From positions 62,001-126,000 of the forward strand of contig NZ_BAABFC010000009.1 in assembly GCF_039540575.1 (NCBI RefSeq): 64,000 nt of DNA, in the 5' to 3' direction. Of this stretch, positions 1 to 8,392 are shown in pieces. This stretch comes from Pseudaeromonas paramecii. Its GTDB lineage: Bacteria > Pseudomonadota > Gammaproteobacteria > Enterobacterales > Aeromonadaceae. The first letter of the stretch is position 1. Each line of letters begins with the position of its first letter. Under the pieces are notes generated by a model. That model did no database searches and had not been told where the DNA came from. It worked only from the letters and a program-made list of their open reading frames with translations. The position numbers were made by a program, and so were the translations under genes.

Positions 1-350
1 AGGAAGGCGGCAACCCAGCCCCGGGAGCGCCCCTGCTGCAACAGGCCATCGGCCAACATCAAGGGCACCAGGGCTGCGGTGGCCTCGGAGCAATACACAG
101 GCCCGCGCCAGCCGGCCTGGCACAACTCCGGCAAGCGCCCAATATGATCCAGATGGGCATGGGTCAGCACCAGGGCGCCCACCCTGCGCCAGGGCAAGGG
201 CCCCAGACTGACCGCTTCCTCCCCCTGCACCAGACCGCAATCCACCAGCAGGCTATCTTGAAAATCGCCGTCCGCCCCCAGCCGCAGCTCATGGCAGGAG
301 CCCGTCACGCCGCAGGCGGCACCATGGTGAATGAGTTGATAACCCGTCAT
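1..350 (-). CDS. MBL-fold/beta-CASP-type RNA nuclease, rjg-like (3' part outside window)
   Basis: Only the first ~116 codons lie in the window; the gene runs off the left edge. The translation begins MTGYQLIHHGAACGVTGSCH and contains THAHLDHIGRLP, the metallo-beta-lactamase motif II (HxHxDH) with the extension typical of RNA-processing beta-CASP enzymes. The ATG at 348-350 has GGAGG eight bases upstream. It is the last gene of the polysaccharide locus. In Vibrio the O-antigen/capsule locus ends at rjg, a gene of this family, so I infer the same boundary gene here. The beta-CASP part itself is not visible, so another MBL hydrolase is possible. Confidence 0.7.
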   Translation of the reverse strand, partial: MTGYQLIHHGAACGVTGSCHELRLGADGDFQDSLLVDCGLVQGEEAVSLGPLPWRRVGALVLTHAHLDHIGRLPELCQAGWRGPVYCSEATAALVPLMLADGLLQQGRSRGWVAAF

Positions 351-351
351 G

Positions 352-376
352 AAAAAGGCCTCCAAAAAAGGAGGCC
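352..376 (-). terminator. Rho-independent terminator after manB, overlapping the rjg-like SD
   Basis: Perfect 7-bp stem (357-363 with 370-376) with a 6-base loop, followed on the minus strand by TTTTT (352-356). The downstream stem arm contains the GGAGG Shine-Dalgarno of the MBL gene, so termination and ribosome access use the same bases. Confidence 0.75.
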
Positions 377-464
377 CATGCTGCCAAGTCAGCGGTGTTT
401 TCTCGACTGCCAGAACCGACAGGCACAAGCCCCGGCGATCCGCTCCTCGGCGGGTTCGGTTGGC

Positions 465-1892
465 TTAGAGCGCCACCACCCGCGCCAGCACGTCAGCGAC
501 ACATTGCTGCGCCGTCGCCATGCTATCAGTCTCGGCATAACAGCGCAGCTCGGGGGCATTGCCCGAGGGTCGCAGGTGCAGGATACGACCATCCTCCAGG
601 GTCATGCGCAGGCCATCCGTGGTATCCACCCTGGCCACGCCCACGCCGCCAAAGCCCAGCTGAGCCAGCAAGGCCGCGGGATCCACCTGGCCTGCCGCCA
701 CGATCGCCTGGCTGCGGGAGGTGGGGAACTCCTTGATGCGATCCGAATGGCTGAAGCGCTGTGGCAGGGCTGCCACCAACGGAGAAATGGCCCCTCTGCC
801 GGCCGCCGCCAGCAACATCAAAAACGGTAGCACAGCATCCCGGGTGGGTAGCGCCGCCAGCGGCTTGCCATCCAGCTCGATGTCGCTGCCCAGCAAGAAG
901 CCGCCATTGGCCTCAAACCCTGCGATCCTTCGATATTCCTTGGCCAGTTCGGCAAATTCGGCAATCACATAAGGGGAGCCAATCTTGGTCAACGCCACCT
1001 TGGCAAACCGGCCGCAACTGGCCACAGCCGTGTTGCAGCTGACCGGGATCGCCAGCGCCTCAATCTGTAGCGCATCGGCGCACAACAGTCCGAGAATGTC
1101 GCCGCGCAGCCACTCCCCTTGCTCATCGGCCACCAACGGGCGATCGCCATCCCCATCGGTGGAGAAGATGGCATCCAACTTATGCTCTGCCGACCAGCGT
1201 CGCGCCTTGGCCTTGTCTTCCTCCCCCACCGCCTCGGTATCGATGGGCACAAACTCGTCACTGCGCTCCAGCGCCACCACCTCGGCGCCCAGCTGCCGTA
1301 ACAAGGGAGCATAGAGATCCCGTCCGGCACTAGAGTGCTCGTAGACGCCGATGCGTTTGCCCGCAAGCAAGTCGGCAGGGAACAGCGAGCTGTAACGCTG
1401 GCAGTAAGCCTGCGCCGCCTCAGGGCGCCCATGCAGCGCAGGCAGCTCCAGCAAGGGGGCGAAGTCCACGTTGGCACTCAAGATCGCCTGCTCGTCCGCC
1501 TTGGTGATCTCCCCATCGGGCCGATAGAACTTGAGGCCGTTGCGATCAAAGGGGATATGGCTACCGGTGACCATGATGCAGGGCATCTTGTCCTGCATGG
1601 CCTGGTACGCCAGCGCCGGTGTGGGCACCACGCCGTAATAGATGGGCACAACACCGGCCTGCAACAAGGCGGCAGCGCAAGCCTGGGCCATGGCCGGACT
1701 GCTGGGCCGGTTGTCGATGGCCAGCGCCATCTGCGTCACGGCATATTCCCGCTTCATTACAGCCACAAAGGCATGGGTGAAGGCGGCACACACCTCGGGG
1801 GTAAAATCCACTACCAGACCGCGGGCACCGCTGGTGCCAAAGGCCACGCCGCCCTCGGCGATAAGGGTTGAACTGTTGAATGCACTGGACAT
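465..1892 (-). CDS. manB: Phosphomannomutase (alpha-D-phosphohexomutase family)
   Basis: Converts mannose-6-P to mannose-1-P for GDP-mannose and GDP-fucose synthesis. 475 aa, normal for the family. Landmarks in order: TSGARG near the N-terminus; an active-site loop TGSHIPFDRNGLKFY, whose Ser is the phosphorylated residue (the more usual form is TASHNP); metal loop DGDGDRP; sugar-binding FEANGG; phosphate-binding RPSGNAPELR. Its ATG shares one base with the manC stop (TAATG), so the two are translationally coupled. The divergent serine loop marks it as an O-antigen-cluster type rather than the housekeeping enzyme. Phosphoglucomutase activity cannot be excluded from sequence, but the manC neighbour supports mannose. 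Confidence 0.85.
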   Translation of the reverse strand: MSSAFNSSTLIAEGGVAFGTSGARGLVVDFTPEVCAAFTHAFVAVMKREYAVTQMALAIDNRPSSPAMAQACAAALLQAGVVPIYYGVVPTPALAYQAMQDKMPCIMVTGSHIPFDRNGLKFYRPDGEITKADEQAILSANVDFAPLLELPALHGRPEAAQAYCQRYSSLFPADLLAGKRIGVYEHSSAGRDLYAPLLRQLGAEVVALERSDEFVPIDTEAVGEEDKAKARRWSAEHKLDAIFSTDGDGDRPLVADEQGEWLRGDILGLLCADALQIEALAIPVSCNTAVASCGRFAKVALTKIGSPYVIAEFAELAKEYRRIAGFEANGGFLLGSDIELDGKPLAALPTRDAVLPFLMLLAAAGRGAISPLVAALPQRFSHSDRIKEFPTSRSQAIVAAGQVDPAALLAQLGFGGVGVARVDTTDGLRMTLEDGRILHLRPSGNAPELRCYAETDSMATAQQCVADVLARVVAL

Positions 1893-3316
1893 TAGACGGG
1901 CTCCTCCATGCGACCATAGTGATCCTGCTCACGCACAATATCATCTTCCGCCAGATAGGAGCCAGATTGAACCTCGATCAGTTCAAGGGGCACCTTACCC
2001 GGGTTTGCCAGACGGTGCAGCTCACCCAATGGAATATAAGTGGACTGGTTTTCGGTCAACAGGAATTCGCGCGCACCCAGGGTCACCCTGGCGGTGCCAG
2101 AGACCACTATCCAATGCTCGGCCCTATGATGATGGCGCTGCAAGGAGAGCATTTCACCCGGTTTAACCGTAATGCGTTTAACTTGATAGCGATCACCCTG
2201 ATCGATGGCGTCGTATTTCCCCCAAGGCCGATAGACCTCACGGTGCACCTGATGCTCGGTACGTCCTGCAGCCTTGAGGCCCTCTACTATCTTCTTCACA
2301 TCTTGCACTTGGCGCTGATCGACCACCAGCACCGCATCCTTGGTCTGCACCACCACCAGGTTGTCGACGCCCACCAAGCTAACCAGGCTACTCTCGGCAA
2401 ATACATAGTTATTGCCACTGGCGTGCTGCATCACATCGCCACGAAACACATTACCAGCCTCATCCTTGACGGAGATCTCCCACAACGATGACCAGGAGCC
2501 AACGTCTGACCAACCAGCAGCCATCGGCACTACCACCGCATCGGCGGTCTTCTCCATCACCGCATAGTCGATGGAGTCACTTGGGCAAGCCAGGAAAGCC
2601 GCCTTATCGACGCGCACGAAATCCAGATCCGGGTTGATGGTGCCCACCGCCAGACTACAGGCCGCATAGATATCCGGCCGAAACGCCTTGAGCTCAGCCA
2701 GAAACCGGCTGGCACGGAACAGGAACATGCCACTGTTCCAGTAGTATTCGCCGCTGGCCAGATAACCCTCAGCGGTGGCTGCATCTGGTTTTTCCACGAA
2801 CTGTGCGACAGCAAACGCACCTTGCTGCGCGGCACCACGACGAATATAGCCATAACCGGTCTCAGCATGGGTCGGCACTATGCCAAAGGTCACCAGCTTA
2901 CCCGCCAATGCATGGGGCAACGCCGCCTGCACCGACGCCGTGAACGCCGCCTCATCGCGGATCACATGATCCGCCGCCAAAACCAGCAGCAGAGGATCCT
3001 CCCCTTCGCCGGCCGTTTGCAGCGCCGTCAGGGCCGCCAAGGCAATCGCCGGTGCCGTGTTGCGACCCGCGGGCTCAAGGATGATGTTATGGGCCAACTT
3101 GCCCAGATGTCGCAACTGCTCGGCTACCAGGAAACGGTGGTCTTCATTGCAGATCACCAGCGGTTGCTCGCAAGCCAGTTGTTGCAAGCGATTCACCGTC
3201 GCCTGCAACATGGTAACCTCACCATCAAGCTTGAGAAATTGCTTGGGATAAAGCTCGCGGGATAGCGGCCACAAGCGACTGCCTGAGCCTCCGGCCATAA
3301 TCACGGGGATCAACAT
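1892..3316 (-). CDS. manC: Mannose-1-phosphate guanylyltransferase / mannose-6-phosphate isomerase
   Basis: Bifunctional type II GDP-mannose pyrophosphorylase, 474 aa. The N-terminal nucleotidyltransferase domain begins MLIPVIMAGGSGSRLWPLSR (GGSGSRLWP pyrophosphorylase signature) and continues with FVEKPD. The C-terminal cupin contains RPWGKYD and the metal/substrate segment LQRHHHRAEHWIVVSGTA, typical of the isomerase half. It supplies GDP-mannose to gmd/fcl. It lies three bases downstream of the gmm stop and shares one base with manB, so it is part of the long minus-strand operon. Confidence 0.93.
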   Translation of the reverse strand: MLIPVIMAGGSGSRLWPLSRELYPKQFLKLDGEVTMLQATVNRLQQLACEQPLVICNEDHRFLVAEQLRHLGKLAHNIILEPAGRNTAPAIALAALTALQTAGEGEDPLLLVLAADHVIRDEAAFTASVQAALPHALAGKLVTFGIVPTHAETGYGYIRRGAAQQGAFAVAQFVEKPDAATAEGYLASGEYYWNSGMFLFRASRFLAELKAFRPDIYAACSLAVGTINPDLDFVRVDKAAFLACPSDSIDYAVMEKTADAVVVPMAAGWSDVGSWSSLWEISVKDEAGNVFRGDVMQHASGNNYVFAESSLVSLVGVDNLVVVQTKDAVLVVDQRQVQDVKKIVEGLKAAGRTEHQVHREVYRPWGKYDAIDQGDRYQVKRITVKPGEMLSLQRHHHRAEHWIVVSGTARVTLGAREFLLTENQSTYIPLGELHRLANPGKVPLELIEVQSGSYLAEDDIVREQDHYGRMEEPV

Positions 3317-3319
3317 CCG

Positions 3320-3805
3320 TTACGTCCTGTGCAAAAAATAGAGCTTGGTATGGGAATGAACGACCTCTGATTGCAGCAGTGACGCCACATCAAACCAGCG
3401 ATAGGCGCCGTGTTGCTCTGCAGGTAATTGAGATAAGTCGTCGGTATTCAACGTCATCTCATAACCCAGCACCACATAGTGGGTCGAGAAGTCGCTACCA
3501 GAGAAGTTATCGTTATAGAAGTGCTCGAACGGCCCAAGAAAGCGGGCGTCGGACAACACCAGTTGCACCCCAAGCTCTTCTTGTGTCAACCGAATAAAGG
3601 CCTCGTCAAGCCGCTCATCCTTACGCACCCGACCACCGGGTACAAACCAATAGCCTTGGGCCGGACGGTTCAGGCGCTGCCCAAGCAGCACCTGCCCCTG
3701 CTCGTTGCGCACAATCAGATCGATGGAAATCAGCGGGGTTCCGGCAACAATCTGTCGGAAGGTGTCACTGTCAAGCCAGCTGGCAGGTCTATTTTCTGAA
3801 GTCAT
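3320..3805 (-). CDS. gmm: GDP-mannose mannosyl hydrolase (Nudix)
   Basis: 161-aa Nudix hydrolase of the Gmm/NudD type that cleaves GDP-mannose or GDP-fucose to GDP and sugar, adjusting donor pools. The Nudix box reads GGRVRKDERLDEAFIRLTQEELG. The standard REUXEE core is altered to LTQEE; Gmm enzymes are known for this departure and catalyse hydrolysis at the sugar carbon. It starts 17 bases inside the 3' end of fcl and is followed by manC, the order common in colanic-acid and fucose-containing O-antigen clusters. Confidence 0.85.
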   Translation of the reverse strand: MTSENRPASWLDSDTFRQIVAGTPLISIDLIVRNEQGQVLLGQRLNRPAQGYWFVPGGRVRKDERLDEAFIRLTQEELGVQLVLSDARFLGPFEHFYNDNFSGSDFSTHYVVLGYEMTLNTDDLSQLPAEQHGAYRWFDVASLLQSEVVHSHTKLYFLHRT

Positions 3806-4754
3806 CCTGGTGCTCTAAAAACCACTGATAGGTCATGGCCAGGCCAGCACGCAGATCGATGCGGTAACGCCAACCCAGCTGGGCCAAGCGTGAGACATCC
3901 ATCAGCTTGCGCGGTGTGCCATCCGGCTTGCTGGCATCAAAAACAATCTTGCCAGTAAAGCCCACCACGGCAGCCATGGTCTCGGCCATCTCACGTATGG
4001 TGCAATCCACGCCTGTACCCACATTGATATGGGAGAGCATGGGCTGGGTATGGGCCTGATAGGTGGCGCTATCCAGCTCCATCACATGCACGCTGGCAGC
4101 GGCCATATCATCCACATGCAAAAATTCACGCATCGGCGTGCCAGACCCCCACACCACCACCTCAGTCGAGTTGTTCAGCTTGGCTTCATGGAACCGACGC
4201 ATCAGCGCCGGAATGACGTGAGAGTTCTCCGGATGGAAGTTGTCGTTCTCGCCATACAAGTTGGTCGGCATCACGCTGCGATAATCACGACCATATTGAC
4301 GGTTATAGGATTCGCACAGCTTGATACCGGCAATCTTGGCGATGGCATAGGGCTCATTGGTCGGCTCCAGGATCCCGGTCAGCAGCGCCGCTTCAGTCAT
4401 CGGCTGCTCCGCCAGCTTGGGATAGATGCACGAAGAGCCAAGAAACAACAGCTTTTGCACCCCAGACTGATGAGCGGCCTGGATGATGTTGCACTCCATC
4501 ACCAGGTTCTCGTAGATGAATTCGGCAGGATAGGTGTTATTGGCATGGATACCGCCAACCTTGGCGGCTGCCAGATAGACCTCATCAATCTGCTGATTAG
4601 CAAAAAAAGCGGCTACCGCCGCTTGTGACGTCAAATCCAGCTCCCTGCGGGAACGGGTCACCAGCTCAACATCCTGACGCTGCGCCAGTTGACGACAAAT
4701 GGCCGAGCCGACCATGCCGCGATGTCCTGCCACAAACACACGCTTCTTACTCAT
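3789..4754 (-). CDS. fcl: GDP-L-fucose synthase
   Basis: 321-aa bifunctional epimerase/reductase that turns GDP-4-keto-6-deoxymannose into GDP-L-fucose with NADPH. It is an extended SDR: N-terminal Rossmann motif FVAGHRGMVGSA, Ser in LGSSCIYP, and the YxxxK pair in YAIAKIAG. Length is that of WcaG. It follows gmd with a 5-base gap and overlaps gmm. With gmd, manC and manB it makes a full GDP-fucose pathway from mannose-6-P. Confidence 0.94.
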   Translation of the reverse strand: MSKKRVFVAGHRGMVGSAICRQLAQRQDVELVTRSRRELDLTSQAAVAAFFANQQIDEVYLAAAKVGGIHANNTYPAEFIYENLVMECNIIQAAHQSGVQKLLFLGSSCIYPKLAEQPMTEAALLTGILEPTNEPYAIAKIAGIKLCESYNRQYGRDYRSVMPTNLYGENDNFHPENSHVIPALMRRFHEAKLNNSTEVVVWGSGTPMREFLHVDDMAAASVHVMELDSATYQAHTQPMLSHINVGTGVDCTIREMAETMAAVVGFTGKIVFDASKPDGTPRKLMDVSRLAQLGWRYRIDLRAGLAMTYQWFLEHQDDFRK

Positions 4755-4759
4755 GGGTA

Positions 4760-5878
4760 TCAGCTCTCCACGGACAGCGAAACATCGTAGCCGTTGGCCT
4801 TGAGCAGGGCATGCTGTTTGGCCTTATCCAGATCGGCGGCCACCATCTCGGCACACATCTCTTCCACCGTAATTTCCGGTACCCAGCCCAGCTTGGCCTT
4901 GGCCTTGGACGGATCACCCAGCAGGGTCTCCACCTCGGCAGGACGGAAGTAGCGCGGGTCGACCCGCACAATCACATCGCCGACCGTCACCCCAGGGGCA
5001 TTGCTACCTGTAATGGCGGTGACAATCGCCTGCTCGTTCACCCCTTCACCAGCAAATTCCAGCTCGATCCCCACTTCGCGAGCGGACATCCGCACAAATT
5101 CCCGCACCGAGATCTGCTTGCCGGTGGCGATCACGAAGTCCTCCGGCTGGTCCTGTTGCAGCATCATCCACTGCATGCGGACATAATCCTTGGCATGACC
5201 CCAGTCACGCAGTGCATCCATGTTGCCCAGGTACAGACACTGTTCCAGCCCCTGGGCAATGTTGGCGATGGCGCGGGTGATCTTGCGGGTGACGAAGGTT
5301 TCACCCCGGCGTGGCGACTCATGGTTAAACAGGATGCCGTTACAGGCGTACATGCCATAGGATTCACGGTAATTGACGGTGATCCAGTAGGCATACATCT
5401 TGGCCACGGCATAGGGCGAGCGCGGATAGAAAGGCGTGGTCTCTTTTTGCGGGATCTCCTGCACCAGGCCATACAGCTCGGAGGTTGACGCCTGATAAAA
5501 ACGGCTCTTCTTCTCCAGTCCACAGATGCGGATCGCCTCCAGCAGACGCAAGGTCCCCATGGCATCCACATCGGCGGTATATTCAGGTGACTCGAAGGAA
5601 ACGGCGACGTGAGACTGAGCACCCAAATTGTAGATTTCGTCCGGCTGGATTTCTTGGATCAGGCGCACCAGATTTGAGGTGTCAGTCAGATCCCCGTAGT
5701 GCAAAAAGAAGCGCGGGTTGGCCTCATGTCTGTCCTGATAGATATGGTCAACGCGGCCTGTATTAAACAGCGAAGAGCGCCGCTTAATGCCATGAACCTC
5801 ATACCCTTTTTCTAACAAAAACTCGGCCAGATAAGAACCGTCTTGACCAGTTACACCCGTGATTAATGCTTTTTTCAT
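4760..5878 (-). CDS. gmd: GDP-mannose 4,6-dehydratase
   Basis: 372-aa extended SDR, first step from GDP-mannose to GDP-L-fucose. Start set at the ATG 5876-5878 (MKKALITGVTGQDGSYLAEF): it has GAGAAGG upstream, and the open frame before it is not gmd-like and lies over the previous gene. Motifs: TGVTGQDGSY cofactor loop, ASTSELYG, and YAVAKMYAYW with the YxxxK catalytic pair. Its ATG overlaps the TGA of the upstream GT26 gene (ATGA). Confidence 0.95.
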   Translation of the reverse strand: MKKALITGVTGQDGSYLAEFLLEKGYEVHGIKRRSSLFNTGRVDHIYQDRHEANPRFFLHYGDLTDTSNLVRLIQEIQPDEIYNLGAQSHVAVSFESPEYTADVDAMGTLRLLEAIRICGLEKKSRFYQASTSELYGLVQEIPQKETTPFYPRSPYAVAKMYAYWITVNYRESYGMYACNGILFNHESPRRGETFVTRKITRAIANIAQGLEQCLYLGNMDALRDWGHAKDYVRMQWMMLQQDQPEDFVIATGKQISVREFVRMSAREVGIELEFAGEGVNEQAIVTAITGSNAPGVTVGDVIVRVDPRYFRPAEVETLLGDPSKAKAKLGWVPEITVEEMCAEMVAADLDKAKQHALLKANGYDVSLSVES

Positions 5879-6582
5879 TGATAAACCTTCTCGCCTTTTT
5901 TCAATACATCCCAGAGGTATTTTACCAGAAAAGCCGGATAGTCCACCAGGAGCCGTTGTCTGACATGACTGTGTAAAATTGCGCGCTGAAGCCAACGCAG
6001 GCCAAACCGCTTTACCCACGCCGGATAATAATCAGGACGCAAAGCTGTCTGACTAATAAAACCACCACAAGTAAAACCAACAAAGGGCTGTTTCAACAGC
6101 GCCTTACACCGTAACAAAAACAATTCCTGACGAGGAAAACCCATGCCACACACCACAATGTCCGGCGGATAATCATTCATCTGCACAATGAAATTATCCC
6201 TGTCATCCTCCGAGGCAAAAAAGCCAGGATAAACAGCGAAATTCAATTTCGCAAAGCGCTGTGCAAGGACCAGACTGACCGCAGAAGTATCTTCCTGGCT
6301 CCCCCCCACCATCACCACACGCAAACCTTGCTGGGCAGCGTAAGCCAAGACATCACCGGCAATCGAACTAAAATCAAAACTAATACGAGCTATCTTATGC
6401 TGGTGGAAAAAAAGATTATGTAAACGAGTGAGCAAGGCACCATCAGAAAAGACATAATTAAATTCCTCACGCCCGGCCATGGCCTTGAAGCCATAAAAAG
6501 AGACTGGATTGACAAAGGTCACCAGCCGAGTGTGCAGATCATTAGCGAGCAAAGACGCCACATTGAATTCTGCAGAAAACAA
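5875..6582 (-). CDS. WecG/TagA/CpsF-family (GT26) glycosyltransferase
   Basis: 235-aa cytoplasmic glycosyltransferase. Family landmarks: NPVSF near residue 25, FSDGALL (the conserved D-G pair), VVMVGGSQE, and the C-terminal segment GMGFPRQE...CGGFI...RPDYYPAWVKRFGLRWLQR typical of GT26. Enzymes of this family add N-acetylmannosamine-type or glucose residues to lipid-linked intermediates; the donor here is unknown. The likely start is a TTG at 6580-6582 preceded by AGGGGG five bases upstream, inside the 3' end of the previous gene. A GTG at 6561 is the alternative. Confidence 0.85.
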   Translation of the reverse strand: MFSAEFNVASLLANDLHTRLVTFVNPVSFYGFKAMAGREEFNYVFSDGALLTRLHNLFFHQHKIARISFDFSSIAGDVLAYAAQQGLRVVMVGGSQEDTSAVSLVLAQRFAKLNFAVYPGFFASEDDRDNFIVQMNDYPPDIVVCGMGFPRQELFLLRCKALLKQPFVGFTCGGFISQTALRPDYYPAWVKRFGLRWLQRAILHSHVRQRLLVDYPAFLVKYLWDVLKKGEKVYQ

Positions 6583-6583
6583 C

Positions 6584-7600
6584 TTAGCCCCCTATTCGCT
6601 TTATAAATAGATTAAGACGTTCAAATGCAGTTGGTAAATCGAGTCGTAGTGCACTAAACAACTCATGGGTCTTGACCTCGTCACTAAGAATATACGCAGC
6701 GGCACGCTCCAGACCATCGCGATAGCCATCCATCGAATGTGCGCAGACAAAAAGACCGCGGCTGGCCAATTCATCTACGGTATAACTCGACAATAGCAAC
6801 TGGACGATACCCACATTAGCATTGGTCACCACGCAGCGATTCGTCGCCAGCGCCTCGGCCAACACCAATGAAAAACTCTCGCTGTCAGAAGGGAGAAAAA
6901 CAATATCAACATCATGATACTTCTTGTACACCTCGGCATAAGGCAGGATGCGGTCCCGACCATAGACCAGGGAAAAACGGGGATCCTGGCTCACAACCGA
7001 ACAAAAACGCCCCCCCTTATCAAAGCGGGCAGGATCGTGGGCAAATAACACCACGGCGTTCCCACCAACACCATTGACCAACTGCTGCCGCTCACACACC
7101 GGGAACCGCCCAACATCCACCCCCAGATAGGAGAGCCGCTCAAACGCCAGACGCCCCAATACCACCGCCTGATAGCTTGACAAGCAGACCATCTGCTCAG
7201 AGAGCCAGGAGGGGATCCGGTACCACAACTTGATGTGCCGCAACCACTCCTTGACACGAATCTCCCCCAGATGACGCAGGCAATAACCCAGTCCCAGGAT
7301 ATGTTCGTGTTCATGGAACAAAAACACCAGCCTCACGCCGCGGCGCCGCAAGCGCAGTAGCAAGGGCAACAACAGCCAGAAACAGATGGCATGATTGATC
7401 AACAAAATATCACCGGTCGACAAGTCATAGTCGACCAAGGCTTGCCGCGAGGCCTGCAAGCTTTGGCGATGGCTGTTATCCAGCCGGAATGTACGGATCC
7501 GCGCATCCTGTTCACACAAATAGACACCCAACTCGGCGATCACCGATGACCAGGCCGCATCCGTGCCCTTCTGCTTATACACATAAGCAATCTTTGTCAT
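6584..7600 (-). CDS. Glycosyltransferase, GT4-like (GT-B)
   Basis: 338 aa, no signal or membrane segments. The C-terminal half has the GT-B donor-site pattern: YKKYHDVDIVFLPSDSESFSLVLAEALATNRCVVT, with the E(x7)E equivalent in SESFSLVLAEA. The N-terminal half reads as a Rossmann-like acceptor domain. It is three bases downstream of the GT2 gene and ends just before the GT26 gene. The sugar transferred cannot be named. Confidence 0.75.
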   Translation of the reverse strand: MTKIAYVYKQKGTDAAWSSVIAELGVYLCEQDARIRTFRLDNSHRQSLQASRQALVDYDLSTGDILLINHAICFWLLLPLLLRLRRRGVRLVFLFHEHEHILGLGYCLRHLGEIRVKEWLRHIKLWYRIPSWLSEQMVCLSSYQAVVLGRLAFERLSYLGVDVGRFPVCERQQLVNGVGGNAVVLFAHDPARFDKGGRFCSVVSQDPRFSLVYGRDRILPYAEVYKKYHDVDIVFLPSDSESFSLVLAEALATNRCVVTNANVGIVQLLLSSYTVDELASRGLFVCAHSMDGYRDGLERAAAYILSDEVKTHELFSALRLDLPTAFERLNLFIKRIGG

Positions 7601-7603
7601 AGC

Positions 7604-8392
7604 TTATCTCACCTTATATTTGCGATAGATAGCCAGCAACCGACTCCCCTCCAACCGCCGAACCAGCAGGTTTTTCGCCAGGAAAATCGGATAATAGGCT
7701 TTCAATAACAGGGCATAATGCCAGGCACCACTGGCCTGAAATGAGGCCACCCGATCAGCATACGACTGCAGGCCCCGCTGGCAGCTGATCCCGCCCAACT
7801 CGCAATCGGCGATAACCGCCCCCAGCTGTTCAAAACGGCATCCAGAACGCCAGCACCGCCAGGTCAGATCGAAGTCAGCACTGATGGCAAAATCGAGCCG
7901 ATAGCCCCCCAGGGACTGCAGCAGTGCCGTCGGATAAAATATGGCCTGGTGCGAGAAACAGTTATGACGCAGAAAATCACGCGCCCGCTGCATATTGGCC
8001 TTAAAACCAAAGGACAAGGCATCGTCCTGGTAGAACTCAGCATCGCCATAATACAGCACAGCCGGATCCCTTGGCTGCGACAAAAACAGCGCCAAACCAC
8101 CGGCATGGAAACAGTCACCGGAATTCATATAGATAATATGTTGCCCCCGAGCCAGCCGAAGGCCTTTATTCATAGCATCATAGATGCCGTGATCTGGCTC
8201 TGAAACCAAAACAAACTCGACAGAGGAAGATAATTTAATAGATTTGATGTAATTGGCAACAGTAGATTCCGCAGCACCATCAACTACTATTATCTGTAGT
8301 GAATTTGACGATTTGCATTCAGATAAAATGCTAGAAATTGTTTTAACAAGACATGGCAAATTCTTGAACGTAACAGTAACAATGGACAGCAT
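7604..8392 (-). CDS. Glycosyltransferase family 2 (WcaE-like)
   Basis: 262-aa GT-A enzyme. It begins MLSIVTVTFKNLPCLVKTI, the usual GT2 start. SEPDHGIYDAMNKGLRLARG and YMNSGDCF form the nucleotide-sugar site (SGD replaces DXD, as in WcaE-type colanic acid enzymes). FSHQAIFYP and FDLTWRCW follow. Start ATG abuts the wzy stop with no gap. Likely adds one residue of the repeat unit at the cytoplasmic membrane face; donor unknown. Confidence 0.83.
   Translation of the reverse strand: MLSIVTVTFKNLPCLVKTISSILSECKSSNSLQIIVVDGAAESTVANYIKSIKLSSSVEFVLVSEPDHGIYDAMNKGLRLARGQHIIYMNSGDCFHAGGLALFLSQPRDPAVLYYGDAEFYQDDALSFGFKANMQRARDFLRHNCFSHQAIFYPTALLQSLGGYRLDFAISADFDLTWRCWRSGCRFEQLGAVIADCELGGISCQRGLQSYADRVASFQASGAWHYALLLKAYYPIFLAKNLLVRRLEGSRLLAIYRKYKVR

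Noticed and set aside
144..830. Long plus-strand open frame opposite manB
   Set aside because: It is the antisense of manB in GC-rich DNA, with biased His/Gln/Arg composition, no SD and no recognisable domain. The same applies to the other long frames opposite real genes, for example 30317-31492 opposite ackA and 47484-48839 opposite the GGDEF/EAL gene.
5879..6019. 47-residue N-terminal extension of Gmd
   Set aside because: It is encoded entirely over the 3' end of the GT26 gene, has no family similarity, and a proper ATG with SD starts at 5878.
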